DNA of 64,000 nucleotides from Mesorhizobium sp. WSM2240 (GCF_040438645.1 NZ_CP159253.1:2232001-2296000), one strand, 5' to 3'. Shown: positions 25,481-34,658, counted from the first letter of the stretch. Numbers and translations: made by a program. Notes: generated from the letters alone by a model not told the origin.

Positions 25481-26857
25481 ATGAATAAATTGACGAATGA
25501 AAACAATGCGGACCTTCAAGGTTTCGCCAAACTTGGAATTACCGGTGCGCTTCTGAAAGCGACTCATGTCGCTGGCTTCGATATGCCGAAGCCGGTGCAG
25601 ATCCAGGCCATTCCGGCGCATCTGGCCGGCCGCGACGTGCTCGCGGTGGCGCAGACGGGCTCGGGCAAGACGGCGGCTTTCTCGCTGCCGATCCTGACCA
25701 AGATCGTGGCGCTCGGCACCAAGCGCCTGCCCAAGACGGCCCGTGCGCTTATCCTTGCGCCGACCCGCGAACTCGCGGTGCAGATCGAGGACACCATCCG
25801 GGTGCTGGCCAAGGGCCTGCACGTCTCGACCGCGCTCGTGCTCGGCGGTGTGTCGCGCTACAGCCAGGTCAAGAAGATGGCGCCCGGCGTCGATGTTCTG
25901 ATCGCTACGCCCGGCCGGCTGACCGATCTCGTCCGCGAGGGCGAGGTTAATTTGTCCGACACACGCTGGCTGGTGCTCGACGAAGCCGACCGCATGCTCG
26001 ACATGGGCTTCATCCATGATGTGAAGCGGCTCGCTAAAGCGACCCATAAGGACCGCCAGACGGCGCTGTTCTCCGCTACCATGCCCGCCGAGATCGAGGC
26101 GCTGGCCCGCGGTATCATGAAGGATCCGGTGCATATCGAAGTCGCGCCGCAGGGCACGACCGCGGCCGAGATCAAGCAGAGCGTCGTGCTCGCCCGCGTC
26201 AAGCAGAAGCGCCAGGTGCTGTCGGCGATGCTTGCTGACGAGACGATGCGTTCGGTGATCGTCTTCACCCGCACCAAGCACGGCGCCGACCGCGTGACCC
26301 GCGACCTCGAGCGCGACGGTTTCGACGCGGCGGTCATCCATGGAAACAAGTCGCAGAACGCCCGTCAGAAGGCGCTCAACGGCTTCCGCGACGGTTCGGT
26401 TCGCATTCTGGTGGCGACTGACATCGCCGCGCGCGGTATCGACGTGCCGGGCATCAGCCATGTCGTGAACTACGAGTTGCCGGACGAAGCCGAGAGCTAT
26501 GTCCACCGCATCGGCCGCACCGGCCGCAACGGCGCCGATGGCATCGCCGTCACGCTCTGCGATCCGGGCGAGAACGCCAAGCTTCGGCAGGTCGAAAGAA
26601 TCATCCGCATGAAGCTCAACGTGACGGCGGATCATCTCGGCCAGCCCGACCCGAAGGCCGAGCCGCGCAACAACGACCGCGCGCCCAGGGAAGCGGCCAA
26701 CGATCGCAACGGCAACAACCGTCCGCGCGGCGAGCAGAAGCCGCGCAACGGCTTCGGAAAGAAGCCGTTTCAGGGCAAGCCCGGCGAGGAGCGCAAGCCG
26801 TTCCGCGGCAAGCGCCGTTCCTTCGGCTCCGGGAAGCCGGCTTCGCGCGCGGCGTAA
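25481..26857 (+). CDS. rhlE: DEAD-box ATP-dependent RNA helicase, RhlE type
   Basis: A 458-residue cytosolic RNA helicase. The motifs appear in order: Q motif (KPVQIQAIPAH), Walker A AQTGSGKT (about residues 58-65), PTRELAVQ, the DEAD box VLDEADRM, SAT, and HRIGRTGR in the second RecA domain. The C-terminal 75 residues are a low-complexity, basic Arg/Asn/Gly/Lys-rich tail likely to bind RNA. GAAAG precedes the ATG. Such helicases remodel rRNA or mRNA, often in the cold. A long structured leader lies upstream and a terminator downstream. Confidence 0.93.
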   Translation: MNKLTNENNADLQGFAKLGITGALLKATHVAGFDMPKPVQIQAIPAHLAGRDVLAVAQTGSGKTAAFSLPILTKIVALGTKRLPKTARALILAPTRELAVQIEDTIRVLAKGLHVSTALVLGGVSRYSQVKKMAPGVDVLIATPGRLTDLVREGEVNLSDTRWLVLDEADRMLDMGFIHDVKRLAKATHKDRQTALFSATMPAEIEALARGIMKDPVHIEVAPQGTTAAEIKQSVVLARVKQKRQVLSAMLADETMRSVIVFTRTKHGADRVTRDLERDGFDAAVIHGNKSQNARQKALNGFRDGSVRILVATDIAARGIDVPGISHVVNYELPDEAESYVHRIGRTGRNGADGIAVTLCDPGENAKLRQVERIIRMKLNVTADHLGQPDPKAEPRNNDRAPREAANDRNGNNRPRGEQKPRNGFGKKPFQGKPGEERKPFRGKRRSFGSGKPASRAA

Positions 26858-26915
26858 GAAACTGGGCCGCAATTGACCGGATTTGGTCCAATTGCGTGAA
26901 CCTTCATGATGCGAT

Positions 26916-26955
26916 AGGGCGGCCGTGGCGATTGCTTCGGCCGCCCTTTGCATTT
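26916..26955 (+). terminator. Candidate terminator after rhlE
   Basis: AGGGCGGCCG (26916-26925) and CGGCCGCCCT (26938-26947) form a perfect 10-bp stem with a 12-base loop, followed by TTGCATTTT. It lies 58 bases after the rhlE stop and just before the MFS gene. Confidence 0.7.
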
Positions 26956-26968
26956 TGACGGGATTTTC

Positions 26969-28165
26969 ATGGCCGGCATCGCAGCGCTTGCAATCGCCTA
27001 TGTGCTTTCGCAATTCTACCGCTCCTTCATGGCGGTTCTAACCCCGGTCCTCACCGACGAGCTCGGCGCAACGAAGGCGGAACTATCGCTGGCCTCCGGC
27101 GCCTTTTTCATCAGCTTCGCGCTCTCGCAATTCGCCATCGGTGTGTCGCTCGACCGTTTCGGCCCGCGGCGAACGGCGGCTGCCCTGCTTGCGTTTGGCG
27201 GCGGTGGCGGGGCGTTTCTGTTCGCGGCGGCAACCAAGCCGTGGATGATAACGGCAGCGATGACGCTGATCGGCATCGGCTGCGCGCCGGTGCTGATGGC
27301 GTCGCTGTTCATCTTCGCGCGCATCTATTCGACGGCCCGCTTCGCGGTGCTGACCTCTTGGCTGGTCGCGTTCGGCACCGCCGGCAATGTTATAGGCGCT
27401 TCGCCGCTCGCCAATGCGGCGGAGGCTTTCGGCTGGCGGCCGGTGATGGCCGCGCTGGGCCTGGTTACGCTCCTGACGGCGGCGGCGGTGATGGTGCTGG
27501 TGCGCGACCCCGACAGGCCGCAAGGTGTGCATATCTCGGGCACAGGCTTCGCCGGCTATGGCGAGCTTATGCGCATGCGCGTGTTGTGGCCGATCATTCC
27601 GCTGACCGCGATCAACTACGCGGCCACCGCCGGCATACGCGGTCTTTGGGCCGGACCTTATCTGGCCGATGTCTATGGCGCCGACACGCTGGTCATCGGC
27701 GAGGTCACCCTGTTCATGGCATTGGCCATGGTCGCAGGGTCATTCGTCTATGGGCCGCTTGACACGATCTTCCGCACCCGGAAATGGGTGGCGGTCGGCG
27801 GCAATTTCATCAGCCTGCTGGCGATCTCCTACCTCGCGGTCAACACCGTCACCGGCATCCCGTCGACCACACTTGTGCTTGTCGTGATTGGCGTCTGCGG
27901 CATGGGCTACGGCCTCCTGATGGCGCATGCGCGCGCCTTCCTGCCGCCGCATCTGATCGGCCGCGGCGTGACCCTGATGAATTTCTTCTCCATCGGCGGC
28001 GTCGGCGTCATGCAGTTCGCGACGGGCGGCGTCGTCACCGCAAGCATCCTGCCGGGAGAGCCCGCCGCGGCCTATACGGCGCTTTTCACCTTCTATGCCG
28101 TGGTGCTCGGCCTGGCGCTCGCGATCTACCTGCTGGCGCGCGACGCCAAGCCGGACAAGGCCTGA
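26969..28165 (+). CDS. MFS transporter
   Basis: A 398-residue inner-membrane permease with about 12 helices. An early loop (SLDRFGPRRTAA, about residues 55-66) matches the MFS motif between helices 2 and 3. The substrate is unknown. I chose the ATG at 26969 because the first helix begins directly after it; a TTG seven codons earlier falls in the terminator region. It follows the rhlE terminator and is probably transcribed alone. Confidence 0.88.
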   Translation: MAGIAALAIAYVLSQFYRSFMAVLTPVLTDELGATKAELSLASGAFFISFALSQFAIGVSLDRFGPRRTAAALLAFGGGGGAFLFAAATKPWMITAAMTLIGIGCAPVLMASLFIFARIYSTARFAVLTSWLVAFGTAGNVIGASPLANAAEAFGWRPVMAALGLVTLLTAAAVMVLVRDPDRPQGVHISGTGFAGYGELMRMRVLWPIIPLTAINYAATAGIRGLWAGPYLADVYGADTLVIGEVTLFMALAMVAGSFVYGPLDTIFRTRKWVAVGGNFISLLAISYLAVNTVTGIPSTTLVLVVIGVCGMGYGLLMAHARAFLPPHLIGRGVTLMNFFSIGGVGVMQFATGGVVTASILPGEPAAAYTALFTFYAVVLGLALAIYLLARDAKPDKA

Positions 28166-28225
28166 CCCAGGTCCGGGCCGGCCCAATTCGCTGATTTCCT
28201 CGACTGCGGATGCATTGATGCAGGC

Positions 28226-28281
28226 TTGACGGGCCAATGCACTCGCTTTATTTAACCGGTAAGATAATTAACTGAGCGGTA
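28226..28281 (+). promoter_or_regulatory. Promoter/operator region of the ArsR operon
   Basis: TTGACG (28226-28231) and TATTTA (28249-28254) are 17 bases apart. Two similar half-sites, TTAACCGGTA (28252-28261) and TTAACTGAGCGGTA (28268-28281), start 16 bases apart between the -10 box and the arsR-type ATG. Such repeats suit an ArsR dimer that represses its own operon. Confidence 0.45.
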
Positions 28282-28289
28282 TAACAGCA

Positions 28290-28640
28290 ATGCCACCAAA
28301 CCAACTCGACGCCACCTTTGCCGCTTTGGCCGACCCGACGAGGCGGGCGATCCTGGCGCGACTCGCTTCAGGGGAGGCCTCCGTCAACGAACTGGCCCAG
28401 CCTTTCGCCATGAGCCTCCCGGCGGTTTCCAAGCATCTTAAGGTGCTGGAGCGCGCCGGCCTCATCTCGCGCGGCCGGGAGGCGCAGTGGCGGCCATGCC
28501 GGCTCGAAGCCGGTCCGCTCAAGGAAGTCTCCGACTGGGTCGAGAATTATCGCCGTTTTTGGGACGACAGCTTCGATCGTCTCGAAGGCTATCTGCATGA
28601 ACTGCAAACCAGGGAGAAACCCGATGGCCCACGCAATTGA
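28290..28640 (+). CDS. ArsR-family helix-turn-helix regulator
   Basis: A 116-residue winged-helix repressor of the SmtB/ArsR class. DATFAALADPTRRAILARLA (residues 7-26) opens the domain, and LPAVSKHLKVLERAGLI is the recognition helix region. The metal-binding ELCVCD motif of true ArsR is absent, as in the subgroup paired with SRPBCC (AHSA1) proteins. It overlaps the SRPBCC gene by 17 bases. It likely represses this five-gene run; the inducer is unknown. Confidence 0.92.
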   Translation: MPPNQLDATFAALADPTRRAILARLASGEASVNELAQPFAMSLPAVSKHLKVLERAGLISRGREAQWRPCRLEAGPLKEVSDWVENYRRFWDDSFDRLEGYLHELQTREKPDGPRN

Positions 28641-29085
28641 CAAGGCGGGAGAAGCCGAATTCGAGCTAGCCATCACCCGGATCTTCGATGCGCCGCGCAG
28701 CCTGGTGTTCAAGGTCTGGAGCGCGCCGGAGCATCTGATGCGCTGGTGGGGTCCGAAGGATTTTACCTGCACGCTGGCCAGGACGGATTTCCGCCCCGGC
28801 GGAGCCTGGCGAACCTCCATCCGCTCGCCCGAGGGGACCGATCACGGCGCGCGGGGCGTCTATCGCGAAATCGTTGAGCCGGAACGCCTTGTCTTCACCT
28901 TCGCCTGGGATGGCAGCGGAGAGACGCTGGTCACCGTGACGTTCGAGGATCACGACGGCCGGACGAAGCTAACCTTCCGCCAGACGCCTTTCGACACGAT
29001 AGAAAGCCGCGACTCGCATCAGGAAGGCTGGGGCGAATGCCTCGACCGGCTGGAGGCATATCTGGCGTCCGCGCCATCTGCATGA
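28624..29085 (+). CDS. SRPBCC (AHSA1-type) domain protein
   Basis: A 153-residue START/Bet v1-like protein. ITRIFDAPRSLVFKVWSAPE, LMRWWGPKDF, FRPGGAWR and the C-terminal EGWGECLDRLEAYL are typical of the activator-of-Hsp90 homologue 1 group. The fold makes a hydrophobic cavity for small ligands. Pairing with an ArsR regulator is widespread and usually implies a chemical stress role. The start ATG at 28624 lies inside the 3' end of the ArsR gene, so translation is coupled. Confidence 0.92.
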   Translation: MAHAIDKAGEAEFELAITRIFDAPRSLVFKVWSAPEHLMRWWGPKDFTCTLARTDFRPGGAWRTSIRSPEGTDHGARGVYREIVEPERLVFTFAWDGSGETLVTVTFEDHDGRTKLTFRQTPFDTIESRDSHQEGWGECLDRLEAYLASAPSA

Positions 29086-29107
29086 TGCAACGTCTGGAGG
29101 AACCGCA

Positions 29108-30031
29108 ATGTCGCAACAGCTTCATTCAGCTTCTGTCCCGGAACTGCCGCGCCCGATTTTTGACTACTATTCGCAGCCGGAAGGCATGTCTGACGCCGGC
29201 AAGTATGCCGGGCTGCTGCAAGACCTGCCGGGCGACGTAGCTGCACTGACAGAAATCGTGCAGGGATTGGCGATCCATCAATACGCCGCGTCCTATTACG
29301 GCGTGACCGTTCCGGAGGCTCGGAAGCGCGAATCCCATCTTCGCTCGGTCGAGGCGATCCTGGATGGAATCCTCGCCTTGGACGGCCGCCCGCTCGCCGA
29401 AGCGCGGCCGCCTGAAAAGCGCGTTGTCGGCGTCTGCCATCATTTCGCGCTGCTGCTCGTTGCCATGCTGCGCGCCCACGAAATTCCCGCGCGTTATCGC
29501 TCAGGCTTCGGTTCCTATTTCAACGCGCCGTATTTCGAGGATCATGTGGTCTGTGAGTATTGGGACCTGGACAAAGGTCGCTGGTCGCTGGCCGATCCGC
29601 AATTCGACGAGAAATGGCGGGCGGGCGCCAAGATCGACCACGACGTGCTCGACGTGCCGCGCGACCGCTACCTGATTGCCGCCGACGCATGGTCGCAATG
29701 CCGCTCAGGCAGGGCCGATCCGTCGAAGTTCGGCATCTTTGCCGGTGAGCAGCGCGGCTTCTGGTTCATCGCCGGAGATCTGGTGCGCGATGTGGCCGGG
29801 CTTAACAAGGCCGAGATGCTGCCTTGGGATTGCTGGGGCGCGATGCCTCGGCCCAAGGAGCTTTCGGAGGATCAGTTCGGCTTCTTCGATCGGCTCGCCG
29901 AGCTGACACACGACCCGGATGCTTCGTTCGACGAACTGCGCCAATGCTACGTAGGCGACGAACGCCTGCGCGTGCCGAAAACCGTGTTCAACGCGGTGCT
30001 GCAGCGGCCGGAAGCCGTCGAGGCAGCATGA
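29108..30031 (+). CDS. Transglutaminase-like superfamily protein
   Basis: A 307-residue protein with a papain-like transglutaminase core. The predicted triad is Cys110 (VVGVCHHFA), His146 (FEDHVVCEYW) and Asp163 (SLADPQFD). It may act as a cysteine protease or amidase; the substrate is unknown. No signal peptide is seen, so it is probably cytosolic. A strong ribosome site (GGAGG) precedes the ATG. It lies 22 bases after the SRPBCC gene and 28 bases before the GFA gene, within the ArsR-headed run. Confidence 0.85.
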   Translation: MSQQLHSASVPELPRPIFDYYSQPEGMSDAGKYAGLLQDLPGDVAALTEIVQGLAIHQYAASYYGVTVPEARKRESHLRSVEAILDGILALDGRPLAEARPPEKRVVGVCHHFALLLVAMLRAHEIPARYRSGFGSYFNAPYFEDHVVCEYWDLDKGRWSLADPQFDEKWRAGAKIDHDVLDVPRDRYLIAADAWSQCRSGRADPSKFGIFAGEQRGFWFIAGDLVRDVAGLNKAEMLPWDCWGAMPRPKELSEDQFGFFDRLAELTHDPDASFDELRQCYVGDERLRVPKTVFNAVLQRPEAVEAA

Positions 30032-30059
30032 TCCCGACATCGGATAAGGACAAAGTGAA

Positions 30060-30509
30060 ATGAAGAAGAGCTATCACGGTAGTTGCCACTGTGGCGCTGT
30101 ACGCTTCGAATGCAAGCTCGACCTCGCACCGGCCGGGCGCCGCTCCGAGCCGGAACTGCCCGGCGTGTGGTCGACATCGACCTTTCGCTGCAATTGCTCT
30201 TCCTGCATGAAAACCCGGTTATGGAAGGGTTTTGTCCGCGCGGGCGACTTCCGCCTGATCGAGGGGCAGGATGCACTTGCCGACTATCGATATGCCAGCA
30301 GGGAGATTCACCATTCCTTCTGCCGGAACTGTGGGGTCCACCCGTTCGGCAATGCCAGCTTCGAGCAGATGGGCGGAGAATTCTACGCGGTGAACATCTA
30401 CTGCCTCGACGACGCCAGCGACGCCGAACTTGCCGAAGCGCCGATCATCTATGAGAATGGCCGCGACGACGACTGGGAGCATGCGCCCGCCGAAACGCGA
30501 TATTTCTGA
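30060..30509 (+). CDS. GFA/CENP-V family zinc protein
   Basis: A 149-residue protein of the glutathione-dependent formaldehyde-activating (GFA) family. The zinc-binding cysteines are all present: C9 and C11 (SCHCGAV), C44, C46 and C49 (CNCSSC), and C88 and C91 (CRNCG). Family members bind glutathione or related thiols, but catalysis is often unproven. It is the fourth gene of the ArsR-headed run, consistent with handling a reactive small molecule. The ribosome site is weak. Confidence 0.9.
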   Translation: MKKSYHGSCHCGAVRFECKLDLAPAGRRSEPELPGVWSTSTFRCNCSSCMKTRLWKGFVRAGDFRLIEGQDALADYRYASREIHHSFCRNCGVHPFGNASFEQMGGEFYAVNIYCLDDASDAELAEAPIIYENGRDDDWEHAPAETRYF

Positions 30510-30536
30510 GCCGGCGGGCTGGAACGTGGAGGCACC

Positions 30537-30947
30537 ATGAACGACGAAGCGCTCGCGAAAACCTTGCCCCGTGCGCTGCTGGTTCTCCGGATCACGCTCG
30601 GCCTGTTCCTGCTGCAATGGGGCATTGAAAAGTTCGTCGTGCCGGAAAACACCGTCGGCATCTGGGGCTTTTTCTATGGCATCAACGTGCCGCAGATGTC
30701 GGCCTATGTCTTCGGCGTCATTGAGATCGCCATTGCGATCTGCCTGTTCTTCGGTCTGTTCCGCACAATCGCCTACGGCGCGGCGATGATCCTTCACGCG
30801 GTCAGCGTCGTCGTGTCCTGGCCGTTCCTGATCAACCCATGGGCCGACCCGGCCGGCCATTTGTTCATCGCCGGCGTGCCGGTGCTGGGCGGCTTCGTTG
30901 CGCTGTTCCTCCTGCGCCATTGGGATCGTGGCCTGCTCGACCGCTGA
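30537..30947 (+). CDS. DoxX-like membrane protein
   Basis: A 136-residue protein with four hydrophobic helices at about residues 14-33, 45-74, 78-100 and 104-125. The N-terminal RALLVLRITLGLFLLQWGIEKF resembles the DoxX/SURF4-like family. Such proteins are linked to quinone or thiol redox stress in some bacteria. GTGGAGG before the ATG is a strong ribosome site. It appears to be the last gene of the run that starts with the ArsR regulator. Confidence 0.8.
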   Translation: MNDEALAKTLPRALLVLRITLGLFLLQWGIEKFVVPENTVGIWGFFYGINVPQMSAYVFGVIEIAIAICLFFGLFRTIAYGAAMILHAVSVVVSWPFLINPWADPAGHLFIAGVPVLGGFVALFLLRHWDRGLLDR

Positions 30948-31078
30948 GCGTCGCCTGCCGCAGCAACAACTGTTTATCGGGGGATTTTCGTCGCGCGCCC
31001 GGCGCCGGTTCGGCTATAAGCCTTGCACGGCGCATCCGGATTCGGTGTGTACGCCCGGAAACTGTTGAAGGACGTTGC

Positions 31079-32704
31079 GTGACGCACGAGGTGACAAACC
31101 AGCCCCCGCCTCTGACGGGAAGCAACGCCTGGCGCGGCGATCCGCTGCTGGTGCAGTTGGCCGAGGATTTTTCCGAACCGGTGCGCAAGGAACTTGACCA
31201 GATCGGCCGCTTCGTCCTCACGCACGAGGCGCAGGAACTGGCCCGGCTCGCCAACACCGAAACGCCGAAGCTCCGAACGCACGACCGGCAGGGCAGGCGC
31301 GCCGACATCGTTGAAGCCCATCCGGCCTATCATGCGCTGCTTCGGCGTTCCGTGGCCAATGGGCTGCATTCCTCGATCTGGGAGAACGGCAGCGCCGAGA
31401 CCGGCAAGCGCCATCAGGTGCGTGCGGCGCGCTTCTACCTGACGGCCGAACTGGAATCCGGCCATCTCTGTCCGATCACGATGACCAGCGCCTCCCTGGC
31501 TGCATTGATGGCCAGCCCGAAACTGTTTCGCGAATGGGCGCCTCGCGTCACCACCCGCAAATACGACCAGAGCCAAAAGCCGCCGGTCGAGAAGACCGGG
31601 CTGACGCTCGGCATGGGCATGACCGAGAAGCAAGGCGGCACCGATGTGCGCGCTAATACCACGCGCGCCGAACGCGCCGGCAGCGGCTTCTACCGGCTGA
31701 CCGGGCACAAATGGTTCATGTCCGCGCCAATGTCGGACGCCTTCCTGGTGCTGGCGCAGGCCGGCGAGGGGCTTTCCTGCTTTCTGGTGCCGCGCCTGCT
31801 GGGCGACGGTTCCGGCAACGGCTTCCGCTTCCAGCGTCTCAAGGACAAGCTCGGCAACCGCTCCAACGCCTCGTCCGAAGTCGAGTTTGTCAACGCCATC
31901 TGCGAGATGGTTGGCGAGCCCGGGGCCGGCATCAAAACCATCATGGACATGGTGACGCTGACCCGTCTCGATTGCGCCGTGGCGTCCTCGGCGATCATGC
32001 GCGCCGGCCTTGCCGAGGCAGTCCATCACACCAGGCATCGCCAGGTCTTCGGCGCAAACCTGATCGACCAGCCGCTGATGCAGCGCGTGCTGGCCGACAT
32101 GGCGCTCGATGTCGCCGGCGCCACCGCTTTGTCGCTGCGGCTCGCCCGTTCTTTCGACGAGGCCGCCAACGACCGCGGCGAGGCGGCTTTTGCAAGGGCC
32201 ATGACGCCGGTGGTCAAGTATTGGGTTTGCAAGATCGCGCCGGCGCTGCTCTACGAGGCGATGGAGTGCCTCGGCGGCAATGGCTATGTGGAGGAAATGC
32301 CGCTGGCGCGATATTATCGCGAAGCGCCGGTCAACGCCATCTGGGAAGGCTCAGGCAATGTCATGGCGCTCGACGTGCTGCGCGTACTCGGCCGTGCACC
32401 GGGGCTTTTCGACGATGTGCTTTCAGGCATAGAGCGCGACCTTGGAGCAAGCGGGCGCGGCACGATCGGCGTTTTGCGCGCGGCCATGCAGGTCGCATCC
32501 TCGGACGAGGGCTCGGCCCGCATCCTGACCGAACAACTGGCGCTGTCTGCCGCCGCGGCAGAGCTACGACGGCTGGGGGCAGGGCGTATCGCCGACGCCT
32601 TCATCGAGACCCGGCTCGCCGGCCAGTGGCGCGGCACTTACGGCATGATAGATGCGCGTCACGATGCGCGTATGATCATCGACACGCTCTATCCGGCCAA
32701 TTGA
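31079..32704 (+). CDS. aidB: AidB-like acyl-CoA dehydrogenase
   Basis: A 541-residue flavoprotein matching E. coli AidB in length and layout. That protein belongs to the adaptive response to alkylation and binds DNA as well as FAD. Recognisable segments are GMGMTEKQGGTDVRANTTRA (FAD region), HKWFMSAPMSDAFLVLAQA, GNRSNASSEVEF, and the C-terminal ECLGGNGYVEEMPLARYYRE with IWEGSGNVMALDVLR. The GTG at 31079 has GAAGGA six bases upstream, which decides the start. No ada or alkA is adjacent. It overlaps the convergent AEC gene by 16 bases. Confidence 0.9.
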   Translation: MTHEVTNQPPPLTGSNAWRGDPLLVQLAEDFSEPVRKELDQIGRFVLTHEAQELARLANTETPKLRTHDRQGRRADIVEAHPAYHALLRRSVANGLHSSIWENGSAETGKRHQVRAARFYLTAELESGHLCPITMTSASLAALMASPKLFREWAPRVTTRKYDQSQKPPVEKTGLTLGMGMTEKQGGTDVRANTTRAERAGSGFYRLTGHKWFMSAPMSDAFLVLAQAGEGLSCFLVPRLLGDGSGNGFRFQRLKDKLGNRSNASSEVEFVNAICEMVGEPGAGIKTIMDMVTLTRLDCAVASSAIMRAGLAEAVHHTRHRQVFGANLIDQPLMQRVLADMALDVAGATALSLRLARSFDEAANDRGEAAFARAMTPVVKYWVCKIAPALLYEAMECLGGNGYVEEMPLARYYREAPVNAIWEGSGNVMALDVLRVLGRAPGLFDDVLSGIERDLGASGRGTIGVLRAAMQVASSDEGSARILTEQLALSAAAAELRRLGAGRIADAFIETRLAGQWRGTYGMIDARHDARMIIDTLYPAN

Positions 32705-33624
32705 GCGGTGACCGCCAGAACCATCGGTATCGTGAAGAAGGCGATGACGGTCTGCAGGGTGGTCGCGGCGGCGTAGAGTTCGGCGTCGCCGCCGAGCTGG
32801 CGCGCCAGAAGATAGCCGTTCATCGCAGTCGGGACAGCCGCACAGAGCGCCAGATAGGAGAGTTCCGGGCCCTCCACGCCGAATGCGGTCGCAATCGCGA
32901 TCAGCAACGCCGGGAAAAATGCAAGTTTCAGCACCACAGGTACAATGATTGGCGCTCGCGGTCGCAGCAGGTCGTGAACCTTGAGCCCGGCCCCGATCGT
33001 CACCAGCCCCATGCCGAGCGCGGCGCGGCCGAGCAGGTCGAGAGTCTCGTTGAGCGGTCCGTAGAGCCCTAAAGGCGAGGCGCGCATCAATATCGCCGAA
33101 AGCGACGCCAGGATGAGCGGATTGGTCGCCATGCTGCGGCCGATCTTCGTCCAGTTCGCGGAGCGATCGGCGAAGCGCGTGACCACGAACACCGACGCCA
33201 GATTGATCGGGATGATGATCACCGCCATCACCAGAGCCACCACCGCCATGCCCGCCGGCGGAAAGATCTTCTGCGCTATGGCCAGCGCGATGAAACCGTT
33301 CCAGCGCACCGAGGTCTGGAAGATCGAGGAAAACTCGCTGGCCTTGGCCAGGCCGACGCGTTCGAGGATCGGCCACAGGCAGAACGTCAACGCGCACATG
33401 GCAAGCACGGCCACGAGCAGCGCCGCGATCATCGCGTCGAGCCCAAGTCCGGAAAAATCGGCGTTCAGGATCGTGATGAAGAGCAGCGCCGGGTAAAGCA
33501 CCCAGTAGCCGAGTTGTTCAAGGCCGCTCCATGCAGCCGGGTCGACCAGCGGCAGCCGCCGAACGATGTTTCCCGCCAGGATGAGCAGGAAGACCGGCAG
33601 GATGCTCTCGAAGATCGCCAGCAT
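32689..33624 (-). CDS. AEC family transporter (auxin efflux carrier type)
   Basis: A 311-residue inner-membrane carrier with about ten helices in two inverted repeats. The first helix is FESILPVFLLILAGNIVRRL, and TSVRWNGFIALAI is the conserved crossover region of AEC proteins. These usually export or import small organic acids such as malonate or malate; the substrate is not readable. The ATG at 33624 is followed at once by the first helix. The ribosome site is poor. The 3' end overlaps aidB by 16 bases. Confidence 0.9.
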   Translation of the reverse strand: MLAIFESILPVFLLILAGNIVRRLPLVDPAAWSGLEQLGYWVLYPALLFITILNADFSGLGLDAMIAALLVAVLAMCALTFCLWPILERVGLAKASEFSSIFQTSVRWNGFIALAIAQKIFPPAGMAVVALVMAVIIIPINLASVFVVTRFADRSANWTKIGRSMATNPLILASLSAILMRASPLGLYGPLNETLDLLGRAALGMGLVTIGAGLKVHDLLRPRAPIIVPVVLKLAFFPALLIAIATAFGVEGPELSYLALCAAVPTAMNGYLLARQLGGDAELYAAATTLQTVIAFFTIPMVLAVTAQLAG

Positions 33625-33792
33625 TCGGGAATGTTCCGGTGGGAAGAAGGAAGGAGGGGTGAAGGAACGCCTATAGGACGGATGTGTTTGGCTTATCAAC
33701 AGAGGAGCGGCGGGCATTAACCTTAATGAATGGTTTCCGTTGCGGGCGGCGCCTGCAAGTCCCACTGTCTTTCGAGACGAAGCAGGATTCCC

Positions 33793-34347
33793 ATGCCGCG
33801 TGTTCTGACATCCTTTTTGACCTTCCATTGGGCCGCGGCTTTCGCCCTCCTGGCGATGGCATGCGTCATGGGTGGTGATGGCGGCGCGGCACAAGCTCTG
33901 ACCATGCTGGGGCTGGCTGAGAGCAGCTTCGTTGATTCCGCCAATGACTCCGCCTCGATATTTCTCCCGCTGGCTTCGGCAATCTGCGCAATGCTTTTCT
34001 TCTGGGCCTTCGCCACGTGCATGTTCAGCGAACCGGAAGCCGAAGGCGACGGCGATGTATTGCGCATGGCATTCGCATCGGCGGCGTTGCTGATCTCATT
34101 GTTGATGATCTGCGGATCTGTGAATTTCGTTGCCGGGCTCTATCCGGCCGTCGCCGTCCATCTGGCGGCGCTGCTCGCTTCCTATCTGGCGATACAGGCC
34201 GAGCGCCTTGCTGCGATGATATCGGCTGCTCCGAGCCAGGGCGACATCCGCGCCGCCGCCCGCCTCATGGCGCTCGGCGCCGCCCATATTTCCACGCTGT
34301 CGCGCCTCTCCGGGCGTGCCGACGCAAATTTCGGCGGAGGCCGCTAA
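33793..34347 (+). CDS. Hypothetical membrane protein
   Basis: A 184-residue protein with four hydrophobic helices at about residues 7-26, 53-76, 90-115 and 117-135. A polar C-terminal tail follows. I do not recognise a family. The ATG at 33793 follows an AGG-containing site (AGCAGGATTCCC). Its stop codon shares one base with the next gene's ATG (TAATG), so the two are translationally coupled and probably work together in the membrane. Confidence 0.75.
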   Translation: MPRVLTSFLTFHWAAAFALLAMACVMGGDGGAAQALTMLGLAESSFVDSANDSASIFLPLASAICAMLFFWAFATCMFSEPEAEGDGDVLRMAFASAALLISLLMICGSVNFVAGLYPAVAVHLAALLASYLAIQAERLAAMISAAPSQGDIRAAARLMALGAAHISTLSRLSGRADANFGGGR

Positions 34348-34658
34348 TGCGCTATGTTCTCGCGCTCTGGGCCCTGCCGCTGATCATATTCTGGGGCTGG
34401 TACGGTCTTTCTTACAACAACATCCATTTCGGCTATGTCATGCTGACCCGCGAGGCACATAACCTCGTCTTCCAGCTTTACGGCGACACGCTCGGCATCG
34501 ATCCGGAAATCATCCCGGGAATGGTGGCGAAGGCATGCGTGGTCGATACGCTTTTTCTGCTCGCCATCTACGCTTTTCGTCGCCGCCGGCAGATTACCGC
34601 CTGGGCAAAGATCCGCCGTGAGCGCTATCTTGGTGTGATTTCCTCACCCAGTGCGTGA
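34347..34658 (+). CDS. Small hypothetical membrane protein
   Basis: A 103-residue protein with an N-terminal helix (about residues 4-22), a middle loop with [19 protein letters not shown] and [17 protein letters not shown], and a second helix ending in an Arg-rich cytosolic stretch ([12 protein letters not shown]). I recall similar short proteins in rhizobia but cannot name a function. Its ATG overlaps the upstream gene's stop by one base. Its last 34 bases overlap the convergent ruvX gene. Confidence 0.75.
   Translation: MRYVLALWALPLIIFWGWYGLSYNNIHFGYVMLTREAHNLVFQLYGDTLGIDPEIIPGMVAKACVVDTLFLLAIYAFRRRRQITAWAKIRRERYLGVISSPSA

Noticed and set aside
25279..25488. Possible 69-codon gene before rhlE
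   Set aside because: No domain or helix pattern, Ser/Arg-rich, and it overlaps the rhlE start out of frame; better explained as leader.
25307..27013. Long minus-strand open frame of 568 codons
   Set aside because: It is the complement of rhlE; composition is not protein-like and no motif is seen.
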